Shown piece after piece: positions 1 to 9,058 of a stretch of DNA of 64,000 bases. The position numbers and the translations under genes are program-made. Each line of letters opens with the position of its first letter. Position 1 is the first letter of the stretch. The notes under the pieces are model-generated. The model did no database searches and was not told the origin of the DNA. It was given only the letters and a program-made list of their open reading frames with translations. The stretch comes from Anaerolinea sp. Lineage in GTDB: Bacteria; Chloroflexota; Anaerolineae; Anaerolineales; Anaerolineaceae. The stretch lies in the NCBI GenBank assembly GCA_013824865.1, contig PNON01000003.1:1-64000 (forward strand), given 5' to 3'.

Positions 1-1635
1 GCCAATGCTTATCAGTTCCGGTATGATGAATCCACAGGTTTCGCCAGCCCAGCCTACTTGACCAGCGAAAGCACGCCGCTGACACTCCTGACCCACAAAC
101 CCACCCCGGATATGCCACTGGGCACCTGGTACTGGCAGGTTCGCGCCCGTGATGCTGCCGGCAACTGGGGGGCATGGCCAACTACTTACCGCACCATTAC
201 CATTTTACCGCCCATCCCGGTTGCCCCGGTGCTAACTTCACCCGTCAATGGCTTCTCCACCAGTGACAACACACCGGATTTTTTATGGAACCCGGTTTCT
301 TATGGCGCAAATTATGAGATCCAGATCGACAACCTGGCTACCTTTACCGCACCCATCGATCAGAGTAGTTTTACAAGCAACACAACATATACAGCTACCA
401 CATTAAACCCCGGAATATACTACTGGCGGGTGCGAGCATTTAATAGTGCCAGCACCCCGGAAGCGGGCGCCTGGAGCACCATTCGCAGTTTCACAATTAC
501 CGCGGATTGGACATTTATGGTGTATCTGGCTGCAGATAATGACCTGGAATCCTTTGGAATATTAGACTTCCTTGAAATGGCACAGGTAGGGTCAACTTCA
601 AAAATGAATATCATAGTTCAAATGGATCGCCACGCCAGTCACGACACTAGCTATGACAACTGGACTTCAACCAAGCGATTCAAGGTAAGCTCTGGCATGA
701 CACCAATTGCAGCCAATGCATTGATGGACATCGGCGAAGCTGATATGGGATCCCAAACAACGCTGATCAACTTTATAAACTGGTCTAAAACCAATTACCC
801 TGCACAACGATATGCTCTTGTGATCTGGAATCATGGCGGTAGTTGGTACCCCATGGAAATAAATGGCGAGGTCATTTCGCAAAGCATTGCCTGGGATGAT
901 ACAGGCACCTATCTGTCAAACACAGCAGTCTATAATGCATTAAGTTCTGTTACAACAGGAGGAATAAATAAACTGGATCTTGTTGCATTGGATGCCTGCA
1001 TCATGGCGAATATCGAAATTGATTACAATATGCAGAATTTCGTTCTGGCAAGGGTGGCCTCACAGGCAAATATTCCCGGAGAAGGTTTCCCATACCATAC
1101 TATTCTTAACGATTTGAAGAACAACACGGGGATGAATCAGGAGACATTGGCGACAGCCATTGTCAACCGCTATGCTGAGTACTACAGCAGCAACAATGTT
1201 ACCATCTCAGCCTTGCGCTTCCAACCCACGACCCCGCTAGCCACGGATGTGGACTATCTCGCCAGGATAATGGCAAGAGATTTAGCTACTTATTATAGTG
1301 CAATAGACGATGCTTTTTGGGCAACCATGTATTTTTCAGATTCTGCGCCTGCGTATGACAATATCGATCTCTATGGTTTTGCTTCCAACTTAAAAGCTCG
1401 GGTACCCTCTGGCACAGATATTTATAACGCTGCAAATGCTGTAATGAGCCGTATCGACAGCATGGTTTTTGCAAACAGGTACGATACAACAGAATGGGCT
1501 GGTATTGTAAAGGGAATTACAATTTACTTCCCTTGGAACGCAAGCAATTGGAGCGCATTCAGGGCAAATTACACACTTTACCAACGGTTTGCCACTTACA
1601 CATATTGGAATGAGTTTCTGGATATTTATTACTAA
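1..1635 (+). CDS. Clostripain-family (C11) cysteine peptidase, 5' end missing
   Basis: Reading frame 1 is open from the first base of the window, so the N-terminus lies outside; the TTG start in the ORF track is only the first possible codon. The first ~170 residues hold two fibronectin-III-like or beta-sandwich repeats, each ending in a motif like YWQVRA/YWRVRA. The rest is a clostripain-like domain starting near WTFMVYLAADNDLE. The expected His and Cys of the catalytic dyad are visible in IWNHGGS and LDACIMANIE. C11 peptidases cleave after basic residues and many are secreted; a signal peptide cannot be checked here. It is probably an extracellular protease used by a peptide-fermenting cell. 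A terminator follows. The family is clear; substrate and localisation are inferred. Confidence 0.88.
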   Translation, partial: ANAYQFRYDESTGFASPAYLTSESTPLTLLTHKPTPDMPLGTWYWQVRARDAAGNWGAWPTTYRTITILPPIPVAPVLTSPVNGFSTSDNTPDFLWNPVSYGANYEIQIDNLATFTAPIDQSSFTSNTTYTATTLNPGIYYWRVRAFNSASTPEAGAWSTIRSFTITADWTFMVYLAADNDLESFGILDFLEMAQVGSTSKMNIIVQMDRHASHDTSYDNWTSTKRFKVSSGMTPIAANALMDIGEADMGSQTTLINFINWSKTNYPAQRYALVIWNHGGSWYPMEINGEVISQSIAWDDTGTYLSNTAVYNALSSVTTGGINKLDLVALDACIMANIEIDYNMQNFVLARVASQANIPGEGFPYHTILNDLKNNTGMNQETLATAIVNRYAEYYSSNNVTISALRFQPTTPLATDVDYLARIMARDLATYYSAIDDAFWATMYFSDSAPAYDNIDLYGFASNLKARVPSGTDIYNAANAVMSRIDSMVFANRYDTTEWAGIVKGITIYFPWNASNWSAFRANYTLYQRFATYTYWNEFLDIYY

Positions 1636-1665
1636 CGGGAATAAAAGTCTTTTACGTTACAAAAA

Positions 1666-1707
1666 ATACAAGGCTGAATGATAAACGGTCAGCCTTGTAT
1701 TCTTATT
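1666..1707 (+). terminator. Intrinsic terminator after the clostripain gene
   Basis: Twelve-base perfect inverted repeat ATACAAGGCTGA/TCAGCCTTGTAT around an 11-nt loop, followed by TCTTATT. It lies 30 nt past the stop codon and separates the protease gene from the glycine-cleavage promoter. Confidence 0.8.
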
Positions 1708-1872
1708 GATAATGTCGCGTTCAAAATACCAAATTATCGTCAGTCTGAGCCTCGTAGTGACAAAGACTCTCATTGATTGTCATAGGGATTCTTCCCCCTT
1801 TGAGGTTCAGGCACATTACCAGCCGTGGTTATTCCGGCGGATGTAAATGGGCAGACACCACTGCATTTTCAC

Positions 1873-1901
1873 TTGACACGTTAACCCTCTACCCGTAGAA
1901 T
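1873..1901 (+). promoter_or_regulatory. Sigma70-type promoter of the gcv operon
   Basis: A perfect TTGACA and a TAGAAT are separated by exactly 17 nt. Transcription would begin near 1908, a few bases before the first riboswitch aptamer, which is the expected geometry. The start site itself is not proven. Confidence 0.8.
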
Positions 1902-1911
1902 GAAGATGTCC

Positions 1912-2066
1912 ATGGGAAGAGATCTGGCAACAGGCACCGAAGGGGCAAGCTCATAGAGCGAATCTCTCAGGTAAAAAGGACCCCTGGACACGACTCTCTG
2001 GAAAGCGCAAGATCACCGACGGGGCAAACCCGCTTTGCGGGCGAATCTCTCAGGTTAAATACAGAG
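1912..2066 (+). promoter_or_regulatory. Tandem glycine riboswitch (two aptamers)
   Basis: Two successive copies of the glycine aptamer core are visible. Each has a CACCGA(A/C)GGGGCAA block, a variable hairpin, and GCGAATCTCTCAGGT. The first copy spans about 1912-1990 and the second about 1993-2066, joined by a short linker. The outer P1 helix of the second aptamer can form between CTCTG near 1996 and CAGAG at 2062-2066. Glycine riboswitches with this double layout usually turn on glycine cleavage genes when glycine is abundant, and gcvH begins only 57 nt downstream. The aptamer sequence signature is strong; the ON-switch direction is from family knowledge. Confidence 0.95.
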
Positions 2067-2092
2067 GCACATCTATTCGTGTGCTTTGTTTT
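2067..2092 (+). terminator. Candidate riboswitch expression platform (terminator hairpin)
   Basis: GCACA/TGTGC forms a 5-bp stem with an 8-nt loop, followed by TTTGTTTT. It starts on the base after the second aptamer's P1 strand. The stem can grow by G-U, A-U and G-U pairs into the 3' strand of P1, so the terminator and a glycine-bound P1 would compete. This is a weak hairpin on its own, and its role is inferred. Confidence 0.5.
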
Positions 2093-2122
2093 ATAATATC
2101 CATTATTAAAGGAGCGTATGAA

Positions 2123-2515
2123 ATGAATATTCCAACCGGCTATAAATATACAGATACAGATGAATGGGTGCGGGTGGAAGGCAGCCTGGCGACAATCGGT
2201 GTCTCCGATTTCGCTCAGGATCAGCTTTCAGACGTGGTTTTCGTTGAGATCGCAGTTTCAGTCAACGATACTGTAAAAAAAGGCGCATTGCTTGGCACCA
2301 TAGAATCCGTCAAAGCCGCTTCAGATATCAATCTCCCCATCAGCGGCAAGGTGGTGGAGATCAATGAAGCGCTGTCAGATTCGCCCGAACTGGTTAACTC
2401 AGATCCTTACGGCAAAGCCTGGATGATCAAGATTGAGATGAGTGCGCCGGATGAATTGAACAACCTGATGGATGATAAGGCCTACACCACTTTCTGTGCA
2501 GGTCGGGAGCACTAA
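2123..2515 (+). CDS. gcvH: Glycine cleavage system H protein
   Basis: A 130-residue lipoyl carrier that shuttles the aminomethyl group between the P, T and L proteins of the glycine cleavage complex in the cytoplasm. The lipoyl-lysine motif ESVKAAS is present, with Lys64 as the expected attachment site, in a normal-length H protein. The ORF track begins at GTG 2081, inside the riboswitch hairpin; I place the start at ATG 2123 because AAAGGAG lies 8 nt upstream and the protein then begins MNIPTGYKYT as in the family. Its stop codon overlaps the gcvPA start by one base (TAATG), pointing to translational coupling. Expression is probably set by the upstream glycine riboswitch. Confidence 0.95.
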   Translation: MNIPTGYKYTDTDEWVRVEGSLATIGVSDFAQDQLSDVVFVEIAVSVNDTVKKGALLGTIESVKAASDINLPISGKVVEINEALSDSPELVNSDPYGKAWMIKIEMSAPDELNNLMDDKAYTTFCAGREH

Positions 2516-3861
2516 TGTTCATTCCCCACACTGATCAGGAAACCAGGGAAATGCTGGAGGCGGTTGGAGTAAAGAATTTGGCGGAATTATTCACCGCCAT
2601 CCCCGAAAAATACCGCTTCCCCAAATTGCAACTTCCACCTGCCATGACCGAAATGGAAATTCTGGCAGAGATGGAGAATATCGCTGAGGCCAATGAATCC
2701 ACCAAAGATCTGGTCTGTTTTCTCGGCGCAGGCGCTTACAACCATTATAGCCCGGCAGCCGTGGATATGCTTCTGCGGCGCGGTGAGTTTTACACCGCAT
2801 ACACCCCTTACCAGCCAGAAATTTCGCAGGGTACCCTGCAGGTCATATTCGAATACCAGAGCCTGGTCACCGCGCTGACCGGCATGGAAGCCAGCAACGC
2901 CTCACATTACGATGGCGCCACTTCCGCCGCAGAAGCCGTGATATTGGCATATCAAAATTTTCGCGGCAAACGCAATAAAATCATCCTCTCCCCATCGCTG
3001 AACCCACAGTACACCGCCACCATACGAACTTATACCCAAGGGCATGGCAGTCTAATAATCCTCGGTGCCGATGCCAGACCAGATGGCAGCCCCGAAGACC
3101 TTGTCCAATATCTGGATGATGACACCGCGCTGGTGATTGTCCAGTACCCGGATTTCCTGGGTAGATTGTATGATTACAGCGCTTTGATCGCCAAAGCACA
3201 CGAGGTTGGCGCGCTGGTGGCAGTGGCAGTCAACCCGCTGGCGCTGGCGCTTTTTAAAACGCCGGGTGATATGGGCGCGGATATCGTGGTAGGCGAAGGT
3301 CAACCTTTGGGTCTGCCGCTCTCTTATGGCGGTCCGTATCTGGGCATCTTTGCCACACGCAAGGAATTCATTCGCAAGATCTCCGGCCGGCTGGTGGGTG
3401 AAACCACTGACTCGCGTGGTAATCGAGCCTATGTTCTCACCCTCACCGCACGCGAACAACATATACGCCGGGAGAAGGCTTCTTCCAATATCTGCACCAA
3501 CCAGGGGCTGCTGGCGCTGGCTGCCACCATTTACATGAGCCTGTTGGGTAAAAATGGTCTGAAAAAGGTGGCTGAACTAAACTTCCACAAGGCTCATTAT
3601 GCTGCGGAACAAATTTCGCAAATCCCCGGGTACTCAGTTGCCACTGCTGCCCCCTTCTTCAATGAATTCGTGGTTACCTGTCCGCACCCGGCAGATGAAG
3701 TTGCTGCCCACCTTTTGGAACATGGCATCCTGGGAGGGTATGAACTGGCAAATGATTACCAGGGTATGGATAACCAACTGCTGGTGGCAGTTACCGAGAT
3801 GAATTCCAAAGACGAGATCGACCTGCTATGCGAAGTGCTGGCGGAGGTGAACCATGACTGA
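2515..3861 (+). CDS. gcvPA: Glycine dehydrogenase (decarboxylating) subunit 1
   Basis: The N-terminal half of a split P protein. Together with GcvPB it decarboxylates glycine and passes the aminomethyl group to lipoyl-GcvH. At 448 residues it matches the usual length of the subunit. Motifs such as NASHYDGATSAAEA and VGEGQPLGLPLSYGGPYLG are characteristic of this fold-type I PLP family, and this half lacks the PLP lysine, as expected. The gene starts inside the gcvH stop codon and overlaps gcvPB by 8 nt, so the three products are likely made in fixed proportion. The two-subunit P protein is common in Gram-positives, Chloroflexi and archaea. Confidence 0.95.
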   Translation: MFIPHTDQETREMLEAVGVKNLAELFTAIPEKYRFPKLQLPPAMTEMEILAEMENIAEANESTKDLVCFLGAGAYNHYSPAAVDMLLRRGEFYTAYTPYQPEISQGTLQVIFEYQSLVTALTGMEASNASHYDGATSAAEAVILAYQNFRGKRNKIILSPSLNPQYTATIRTYTQGHGSLIILGADARPDGSPEDLVQYLDDDTALVIVQYPDFLGRLYDYSALIAKAHEVGALVAVAVNPLALALFKTPGDMGADIVVGEGQPLGLPLSYGGPYLGIFATRKEFIRKISGRLVGETTDSRGNRAYVLTLTAREQHIRREKASSNICTNQGLLALAATIYMSLLGKNGLKKVAELNFHKAHYAAEQISQIPGYSVATAAPFFNEFVVTCPHPADEVAAHLLEHGILGGYELANDYQGMDNQLLVAVTEMNSKDEIDLLCEVLAEVNHD

Positions 3862-5317
3862 ACCAACCCTTTTTGAATTATCGGCGGCTGGGCGCAAAGG
3901 CGTCAATTATCCCGATTCAGATGTGCCGCTGACAAACCTGCCTGCCAACCTATTACGCAAAGATCTGCCCATGCCAGAATTATCTGAGCTGGATGTTGTC
4001 CGGCATTTTACGCACCTTTCCAGGTTGAATTACTCCATCGATGGCGGATTTTACCCGCTGGGTTCCTGCACGATGAAATATAACCCGAAGATAAACGAAG
4101 TCACTTCACGCTTATCGGGGTTTGCCAACACCCACCCCTTGCAGCCCATTGAAACAGTTCAGGGCAACCTGGCGTTGATGTACCAACTTCAGGATCTCTT
4201 GAAAGAGATAAGCGGTTTTCCTGGCATTACGCTGCAGCCAGCTGCGGGAGCGCATGGTGAATTTGTGGGTGTGCTGATCATGCGTGCATACCACGCCAGC
4301 CGGAACGACGCCAAACGGGTGAAGATCCTCATCCCCGATTCTGCGCATGGCACCAACCCTGCCACTTCATCCATGGTTGGCATGGAAGTAGCGCCGATCC
4401 CTTCGGACGCACGCGGCAATGTTGACCTGGTGGCTTTGAAGGCTGCCTGCGATGACACACTGGCTGGTTTGATGCTGACCAACCCCAACACCCTGGGTTT
4501 GTTCGATGAGAACGTGCTGGAAGTCGTGCGCATCGTCCACGAAGCCGGTGGCTTGGTGTATGGCGATGGAGCCAACCTAAATGCTTTGCTGGGTATCGTC
4601 CGCCCCGGCGACCTGGGCATTGATGTGATGCACTTCAACCTGCACAAGACCTTTTCCACCCCGCACGGTGGCGGTGGTCCCGGCTCTGGCCCGGTGGGCG
4701 TGGCAGCACACCTGGTAGATTTCCTGCCAGCTCCGATCATCGAGATTATCGAGCCCGGCTCGGAAGAGATGGCGCCGTTATATGGCTTCAAAACCCCGTC
4801 TAAAACAATCGGGCGCATCAAATCCTTCCAGGGTCATTTTGGAATGCTGGTTCGCGCTTACACCTACATCCTGATGCATGGTCCAGATGGTTTGCGGAAG
4901 GTCTCTGAATATGCTGTGCTCAATGCCAATTACCTATTGTCTAAGATACGTTCCACTTATCATCTGCCCTACGACCGGGTATGCATGCATGAGTTCGTCG
5001 TGGAAGGTTTCTGGCCTGACGTCCATGATGTCCACGCCCTGGATGTAGCCAAACGCCTGATGGATTACAACTTCCACCCACCCACCAACTATTTCCCGTT
5101 GATCGTCAAGGAAGCTTTGATGATCGAACCGACAGAAACGGAATCAAAGCAGACGTTGGATGAATTCGCTGATGTAATGGTCAAGATTGCCCGTGAAGCC
5201 CGTGAAGATCCTCAGCTGCTCAAGGAAGCACCACACAATACCCCTGTCGGTCGGCTGGATGAAGTGAAAGCTGCCCGCGACCTCGTGCTTTGCTGCTGGG
5301 TGCCGGAAGGCGAATGA
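3854..5317 (+). CDS. gcvPB: Glycine dehydrogenase (decarboxylating) subunit 2
   Basis: The PLP-binding half of the split P protein, 487 residues. The PLP lysine is expected at Lys265 in HFNLHKTFSTPH, followed by the glycine-rich GGGGPGSGPVG loop. Other family motifs are GSCTMKYNPK near the N-terminus and AGAHGEF. It overlaps gcvPA by 8 nt. No gcvT (aminomethyltransferase) or lpd follows; a bidirectional terminator ends the unit, so the T and L proteins must be encoded elsewhere. Confidence 0.95.
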   Translation: MTEPTLFELSAAGRKGVNYPDSDVPLTNLPANLLRKDLPMPELSELDVVRHFTHLSRLNYSIDGGFYPLGSCTMKYNPKINEVTSRLSGFANTHPLQPIETVQGNLALMYQLQDLLKEISGFPGITLQPAAGAHGEFVGVLIMRAYHASRNDAKRVKILIPDSAHGTNPATSSMVGMEVAPIPSDARGNVDLVALKAACDDTLAGLMLTNPNTLGLFDENVLEVVRIVHEAGGLVYGDGANLNALLGIVRPGDLGIDVMHFNLHKTFSTPHGGGGPGSGPVGVAAHLVDFLPAPIIEIIEPGSEEMAPLYGFKTPSKTIGRIKSFQGHFGMLVRAYTYILMHGPDGLRKVSEYAVLNANYLLSKIRSTYHLPYDRVCMHEFVVEGFWPDVHDVHALDVAKRLMDYNFHPPTNYFPLIVKEALMIEPTETESKQTLDEFADVMVKIAREAREDPQLLKEAPHNTPVGRLDEVKAARDLVLCCWVPEGE

Positions 5318-5380
5318 GGGATCAATGCGATAGGGTAAATCGCCATTGTGATGAGTTAGGAGTAATGAGTTATTAGTAGA

Positions 5381-5410
5381 AACGGGACCGCACTCAGGTC
5401 CCGTTTTTAT
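5381..5410. terminator. Bidirectional terminator between gcvPB and xth
   Basis: AACGGGACC/GGTCCCGTT forms a 9-bp stem with a 7-nt loop, followed by TTTTTAT on the + strand. It sits between two converging genes. On the minus strand the stem is followed by TCTACTAATA, so it works best for gcvPB. Confidence 0.85.
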
Positions 5411-5411
5411 A

Positions 5412-6182
5412 TTATTTCAGAATCAATGACAGCGGACAATGGTCCGAGCCTAACACCTCATCGTGGATGACCGCGTCTTGCGCCAGCGGCACGAGCCCCG
5501 GCGTGATGAGGAAATAATCAATTCGCCAGCCAACGTTGCGTTTGCGCGCCCCGGTGACCATATCCCAATAGGTATATTGCACCTTGTCCGGGTATAACTG
5601 CCGGAATATGTCCACCAGTCCGGTCCCCAGGTAGCGATCCACCATGGCTCGCTCTTCTGGCAGGAAACCGGATGTTTTGGCATTCTCTCTGGGGCGAGCC
5701 AGGTCCATTTCGCGGTGGGCAGTGTTGTAGTCACCGGTGATGATAACCTCTTCCCCATTTACCCGTAGCTGCTGCACCAGGCCCAAAAGATGCTGGTAGA
5801 AGCTCAACTTATAATCCACCCGCTCCTGCCCCCGTTGGCCGTTGGGAAAATAAACATTGAAAAGACTGAATCCCGGGAATTTAGTGAGGAGCACCCGCCC
5901 TTCACTGTCATACTCTGGAATCCCGATGCCCGCCTGATACTGAGCAGGGTGGTTCATGCAGAAAGTGGCTACCCCGCTGTATCCTGGTTTTTGTGCCGGA
6001 TTCCAATAGGTAGCCGGGTAATCTGCATAAGTCTTCTGGTCTCCAGAGAGTTGGTGCAATTGCACCTTGATCTCCTGCAGGCAAACAATATCTGGTTTTT
6101 CATTTTCCAACCAATCCTTAAACCCCTTGTTAAGCGCTGCCCGGTAGCCATTGATGTTCCATGTGGTGATCCTGGTGGCCAT
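5412..6182 (-). CDS. xth: Exodeoxyribonuclease III (AP endonuclease)
   Basis: A 256-residue enzyme of the EEP nuclease family that cuts DNA at abasic sites and removes 3'-blocking groups in base excision repair. Visible motifs in order: the N-terminal TTWNINGYRAAL, the metal ligand Glu37 in LQEIK, GDYNTAHREMDLARP, WRIDYFLIT, and the C-terminal GSDHCPLSLIL containing the catalytic Asp-His. The length is typical. The start ATG has AAGGAA 9 nt upstream. It is a single gene converging with the gcv operon, and nothing suggests a specialised role. Confidence 0.95.
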   Translation of the reverse strand: MATRITTWNINGYRAALNKGFKDWLENEKPDIVCLQEIKVQLHQLSGDQKTYADYPATYWNPAQKPGYSGVATFCMNHPAQYQAGIGIPEYDSEGRVLLTKFPGFSLFNVYFPNGQRGQERVDYKLSFYQHLLGLVQQLRVNGEEVIITGDYNTAHREMDLARPRENAKTSGFLPEERAMVDRYLGTGLVDIFRQLYPDKVQYTYWDMVTGARKRNVGWRIDYFLITPGLVPLAQDAVIHDEVLGSDHCPLSLILK

Positions 6183-6311
6183 TCTGATTATTCCTTGTAG
6201 TTGGTTTTACAAATTTACTTAAGTTTAGCATTTTTCATTGTATAGTGGATTTCGTGTAGAAAACCTCTCATCCAGCCGGAGAAGCCAACAAAACCATATT
6301 ACAATTGAAGT

Positions 6312-6668
6312 ATGAAACTTATCAATATTACCCATCCTGGTATGGAGGTGAATCTTCACCGGTGTGATACTTTCTTCTCCAAATTTCGCGGGTTGATGCT
6401 GAAACGCCACCTTGCTGAGGATGAAGGCATTGTTCTGGTTTGCACTCCGCCTGGCATTGTCAATACTTCGATCCATATGTTCTTCATGCGCTTCGATATC
6501 GCTGTGGTCTGGCTGGATGCCAGTTTCAAGGTGGTGGATAAGACCCTGGCCAAGAAATGGCGTCCATATTATGCCTCTGCCAGGTCAGCCATGTACATAC
6601 TGGAGCTGCATCCAGCGCGGATTTCAGATTATAATTTGGACGACCAGGTACAATTGACTGATGCGTAA
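6312..6668 (+). CDS. DUF192 family protein
   Basis: A 118-residue DUF192 protein. The motifs CDTFFSKFRGLMLKR near the N-terminus and IHMFFMRFDIAVVWLD in the middle are the usual conserved blocks, followed by AKKWRPYYASARSAMYILEL. DUF192 proteins form a small beta-barrel fold of unknown biochemical function, often exported in other phyla; no signal peptide is seen in this copy. The gene overlaps the next start by 8 nt, so it is probably co-translated with the LysM/M23 peptidase. No strong ribosome binding site is visible before the ATG. Confidence 0.85.
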   Translation: MKLINITHPGMEVNLHRCDTFFSKFRGLMLKRHLAEDEGIVLVCTPPGIVNTSIHMFFMRFDIAVVWLDASFKVVDKTLAKKWRPYYASARSAMYILELHPARISDYNLDDQVQLTDA

Positions 6669-8049
6669 GCTTATTCTCTTTTTTCTGATAATCTCCATAT
6701 TCAACTTTCCAGGCAGCGTGCATGCTCAGAATGAACAGCCGGCTGGACCGATTTACATTGTCCAGAACGGGGATAACCTCACAAGCATTGCTGCACAGTT
6801 TGGCATCACCACGGATGAGCTGATCGCTGTCAATGGGATCATCGATCCCAACCTGCTGGCAGTCGGTGATGAGTTAATCATCCCTGGCCTGGAAGGGATC
6901 ACAGGATACTTGATTACCCGCAATGTCGCCTTTGGCTCAACTCTGACCTCCCTGGCGGTTCAAAATCTAGTTGACCAGGATCTGTTGGTCAAATTGAACC
7001 ACATCACCTCTCCCACAGAACTGTACACCGGTATCAGTCTGATTATTCCGGAAGACGACCAAAAACAACCGCTGCAACAAAAATACTTACTGGGAGAAGG
7101 ACAATCCCTGCTTGAATTCAGCATCCTTTCCGGGCAAAACCCCTGGCAAGTATCCTCTCTAAACCAGCTTGGTTCTCCTACCAGGGCTCCTGCTGGAACA
7201 ATCGTATACCTTAATACCGATTCTGATCTCAGTGGACGCCGATTGCAGGTGCTGCCACTTGGTGACATAACCATCTCGCCGTTGCCTATGGTGCAGGGAA
7301 AAACCATTATTTTCAAAATAACAGCTGCAGCAGAGGTGCAACTAGGTGGTAATCTGACCGGGCATCCACTGCACTTTTTCCCGGATGGCAATGGCAACTT
7401 CATCAGCCTGCAGGGAATCCATGCCATGCAGGAGCCCGGGATCTATCCGCTGCAAATCTCTATGACCATGCCGAATGGGACAGTGTACACCCAGGAGCAA
7501 ATGGTGGTTATCGAGAGCGGAAATTATGGTCAGGATCCGGTCTTACTAGTAAAGGACGAATTTATTGACCCCGCCACCACCCAGAAAGAAAATGACTGGT
7601 TAACATCCATGACTGCTCCTGCTACATCAGAAAAGTACTGGGATGGATTATGGTCCAGCCCAGCGTATTATACAGATTGCTTCACTTCTCGATATGGCAA
7701 CCGCAGGTCGTATAATGGCGGCCCTTTCGATTTTTTCCATACCGGAGTGGATATCTGCGGCGGTGATGGAACGAAGATCTATGCCCCGGCTGGCGGTAAA
7801 GTAGCATTTTCCGGTCCATTGACGGTGCGGGGAAACGCCACCATTATCGACCACGGCTGGGGTGTCTATACCGGTTATTGGCACCAGTCCGCCTCGCTTG
7901 TTAATGCCGGTGATACGGTCGTAGGGGGGCAGGTAATCGGTCTCGTCGGTGGGACTGGCCGGGTGACCGGCGCACACCTGCATTGGGAAGTGTGGGCTGG
8001 CGGCGTGCAGGTCAGCCCCCTGGATTGGTTGGAGAAAACCTATCCATAA
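6661..8049 (+). CDS. Secreted LysM-M23 peptidoglycan peptidase
   Basis: 462 residues. An N-terminal signal peptide (hydrophobic LILFFLIISIF, likely cleaved after VHAQ) is followed by a LysM domain (IYIVQNGDNLTSIAAQFG...ELIIPG) and at least one degenerate LysM-like repeat near residues 80-125. The C-terminal third is an M23/LytM zinc peptidase: His360 and Asp364 in HTGVDICGG and the H439-L-H441 motif supply the expected zinc and catalytic residues. Such proteins cut peptide cross-links in the cell wall during growth or division. All metal ligands are intact, so it should be active and not a LytM activator like EnvC. It is translationally coupled to the DUF192 gene and converges on the DUF2877 gene with only 26 nt between them. 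Confidence 0.9.
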   Translation: MRKLILFFLIISIFNFPGSVHAQNEQPAGPIYIVQNGDNLTSIAAQFGITTDELIAVNGIIDPNLLAVGDELIIPGLEGITGYLITRNVAFGSTLTSLAVQNLVDQDLLVKLNHITSPTELYTGISLIIPEDDQKQPLQQKYLLGEGQSLLEFSILSGQNPWQVSSLNQLGSPTRAPAGTIVYLNTDSDLSGRRLQVLPLGDITISPLPMVQGKTIIFKITAAAEVQLGGNLTGHPLHFFPDGNGNFISLQGIHAMQEPGIYPLQISMTMPNGTVYTQEQMVVIESGNYGQDPVLLVKDEFIDPATTQKENDWLTSMTAPATSEKYWDGLWSSPAYYTDCFTSRYGNRRSYNGGPFDFFHTGVDICGGDGTKIYAPAGGKVAFSGPLTVRGNATIIDHGWGVYTGYWHQSASLVNAGDTVVGGQVIGLVGGTGRVTGAHLHWEVWAGGVQVSPLDWLEKTYP

Positions 8050-8075
8050 ACGTTTGCAGATATTGTTATCAAGTA

Positions 8076-9020
8076 TTATTGCAGATCAGCGATATTGCTC
8101 TCTGAGTTAATTACGGATAATATCAGCAAAATTCCTGCCAGGCTGTCGAACCCTGATGATGACCCCCAGGCGGAAAGCGGTCCAATTACCCTGTCCAAAT
8201 GCATGTCATCTGACATCATCTCGTCAAACGCATCGATCAATCGCTCGTCCGCAAATCCTTGAAAAGCTGCTTGAAATAGTGCACTGGAGATCATGGTTGT
8301 TCTGGTACGAATAACCTGCTCCAATTCCCGCATCCAGGGGAGATAGAAACTCAGCCGCGGGAATAACCGGCTGTATCTATTCACTGCGAGGTTGATGCCG
8401 GTCAGCAGATCATCACCAGATGGCGTCAATCCATTGCCCAGCCCGACCAGCAAACTTGCTGACAGTAGGAAGTTGTCTTGATCCTTACTCCTGATAGCAC
8501 TCTCCAAATCTTTGAGGTAGCGCATGAACTTATTGCTCATTTCGGTATTCACATTCCCTGTTAATAGTGCTGATGTAATCGATAATAATGAGTTGGTCGG
8601 GATATTATCACCAGCCCATTGCGCTAGTCGTGTTGTATTATTCGCTATTACTTTATTAGTTACCTTTTTAATATATGGAGCAGGTATCCATGGATGAATA
8701 CCGCTTGTGGCTATGCGCAATTGTATTGAATCTATTGCAAGTGCGCATGAATCCGTCCCAATAATGACCTCGCCAGGTTGAATGTCCGCCATCAAACCAG
8801 CAGCGTCGTTGGGTAGGTTCACTGTGAACGGTCCGCAGAATCTTTCATAAGAAAGGAAAATCAACGTTTCCCCTAATCCTTCAATAAACAGTCCCTTGGA
8901 AGTATTACCTCGCACAGAATACCTATGCGTATGCGTCAATGTTTCAGCCGCTAAACTTCCGATTCCATTTGCCTGGATTATAGATATTCCTTGTTCCACG
9001 CTACCCATTATAGCGGACAA
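8076..9020 (-). CDS. DUF2877 (AllH-like) protein
   Basis: 314 residues carrying the DUF2877 hallmark LGNGLTPSGDDLLTG near the C-terminal third, with a preceding ISSALF/ATSGIHPW-type region. DUF2877 includes AllH, a subunit of the oxamate carbamoyltransferase complex in allantoin fermentation; no allF, allG or carbamate kinase is near, so that role is not assured. The gene is divergent from the molybdenum hydroxylase operon across about 200 bp, which suggests shared control. The TTG start at 9020 comes from the ORF track; ATG 9008 is the alternative and neither has a clear Shine-Dalgarno. Confidence 0.75.
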   Translation of the reverse strand: MSAIMGSVEQGISIIQANGIGSLAAETLTHTHRYSVRGNTSKGLFIEGLGETLIFLSYERFCGPFTVNLPNDAAGLMADIQPGEVIIGTDSCALAIDSIQLRIATSGIHPWIPAPYIKKVTNKVIANNTTRLAQWAGDNIPTNSLLSITSALLTGNVNTEMSNKFMRYLKDLESAIRSKDQDNFLLSASLLVGLGNGLTPSGDDLLTGINLAVNRYSRLFPRLSFYLPWMRELEQVIRTRTTMISSALFQAAFQGFADERLIDAFDEMMSDDMHLDRVIGPLSAWGSSSGFDSLAGILLILSVINSESNIADLQ

Positions 9021-9058
9021 AATATGACTATTATCTGAATTATGTCTGACAATTAATA

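Noticed and set aside
4189-4821. 210-residue ORF on the minus strand inside gcvPB
   Set aside because: Antisense shadow of a GC-rich real gene with no ribosome site or motif.
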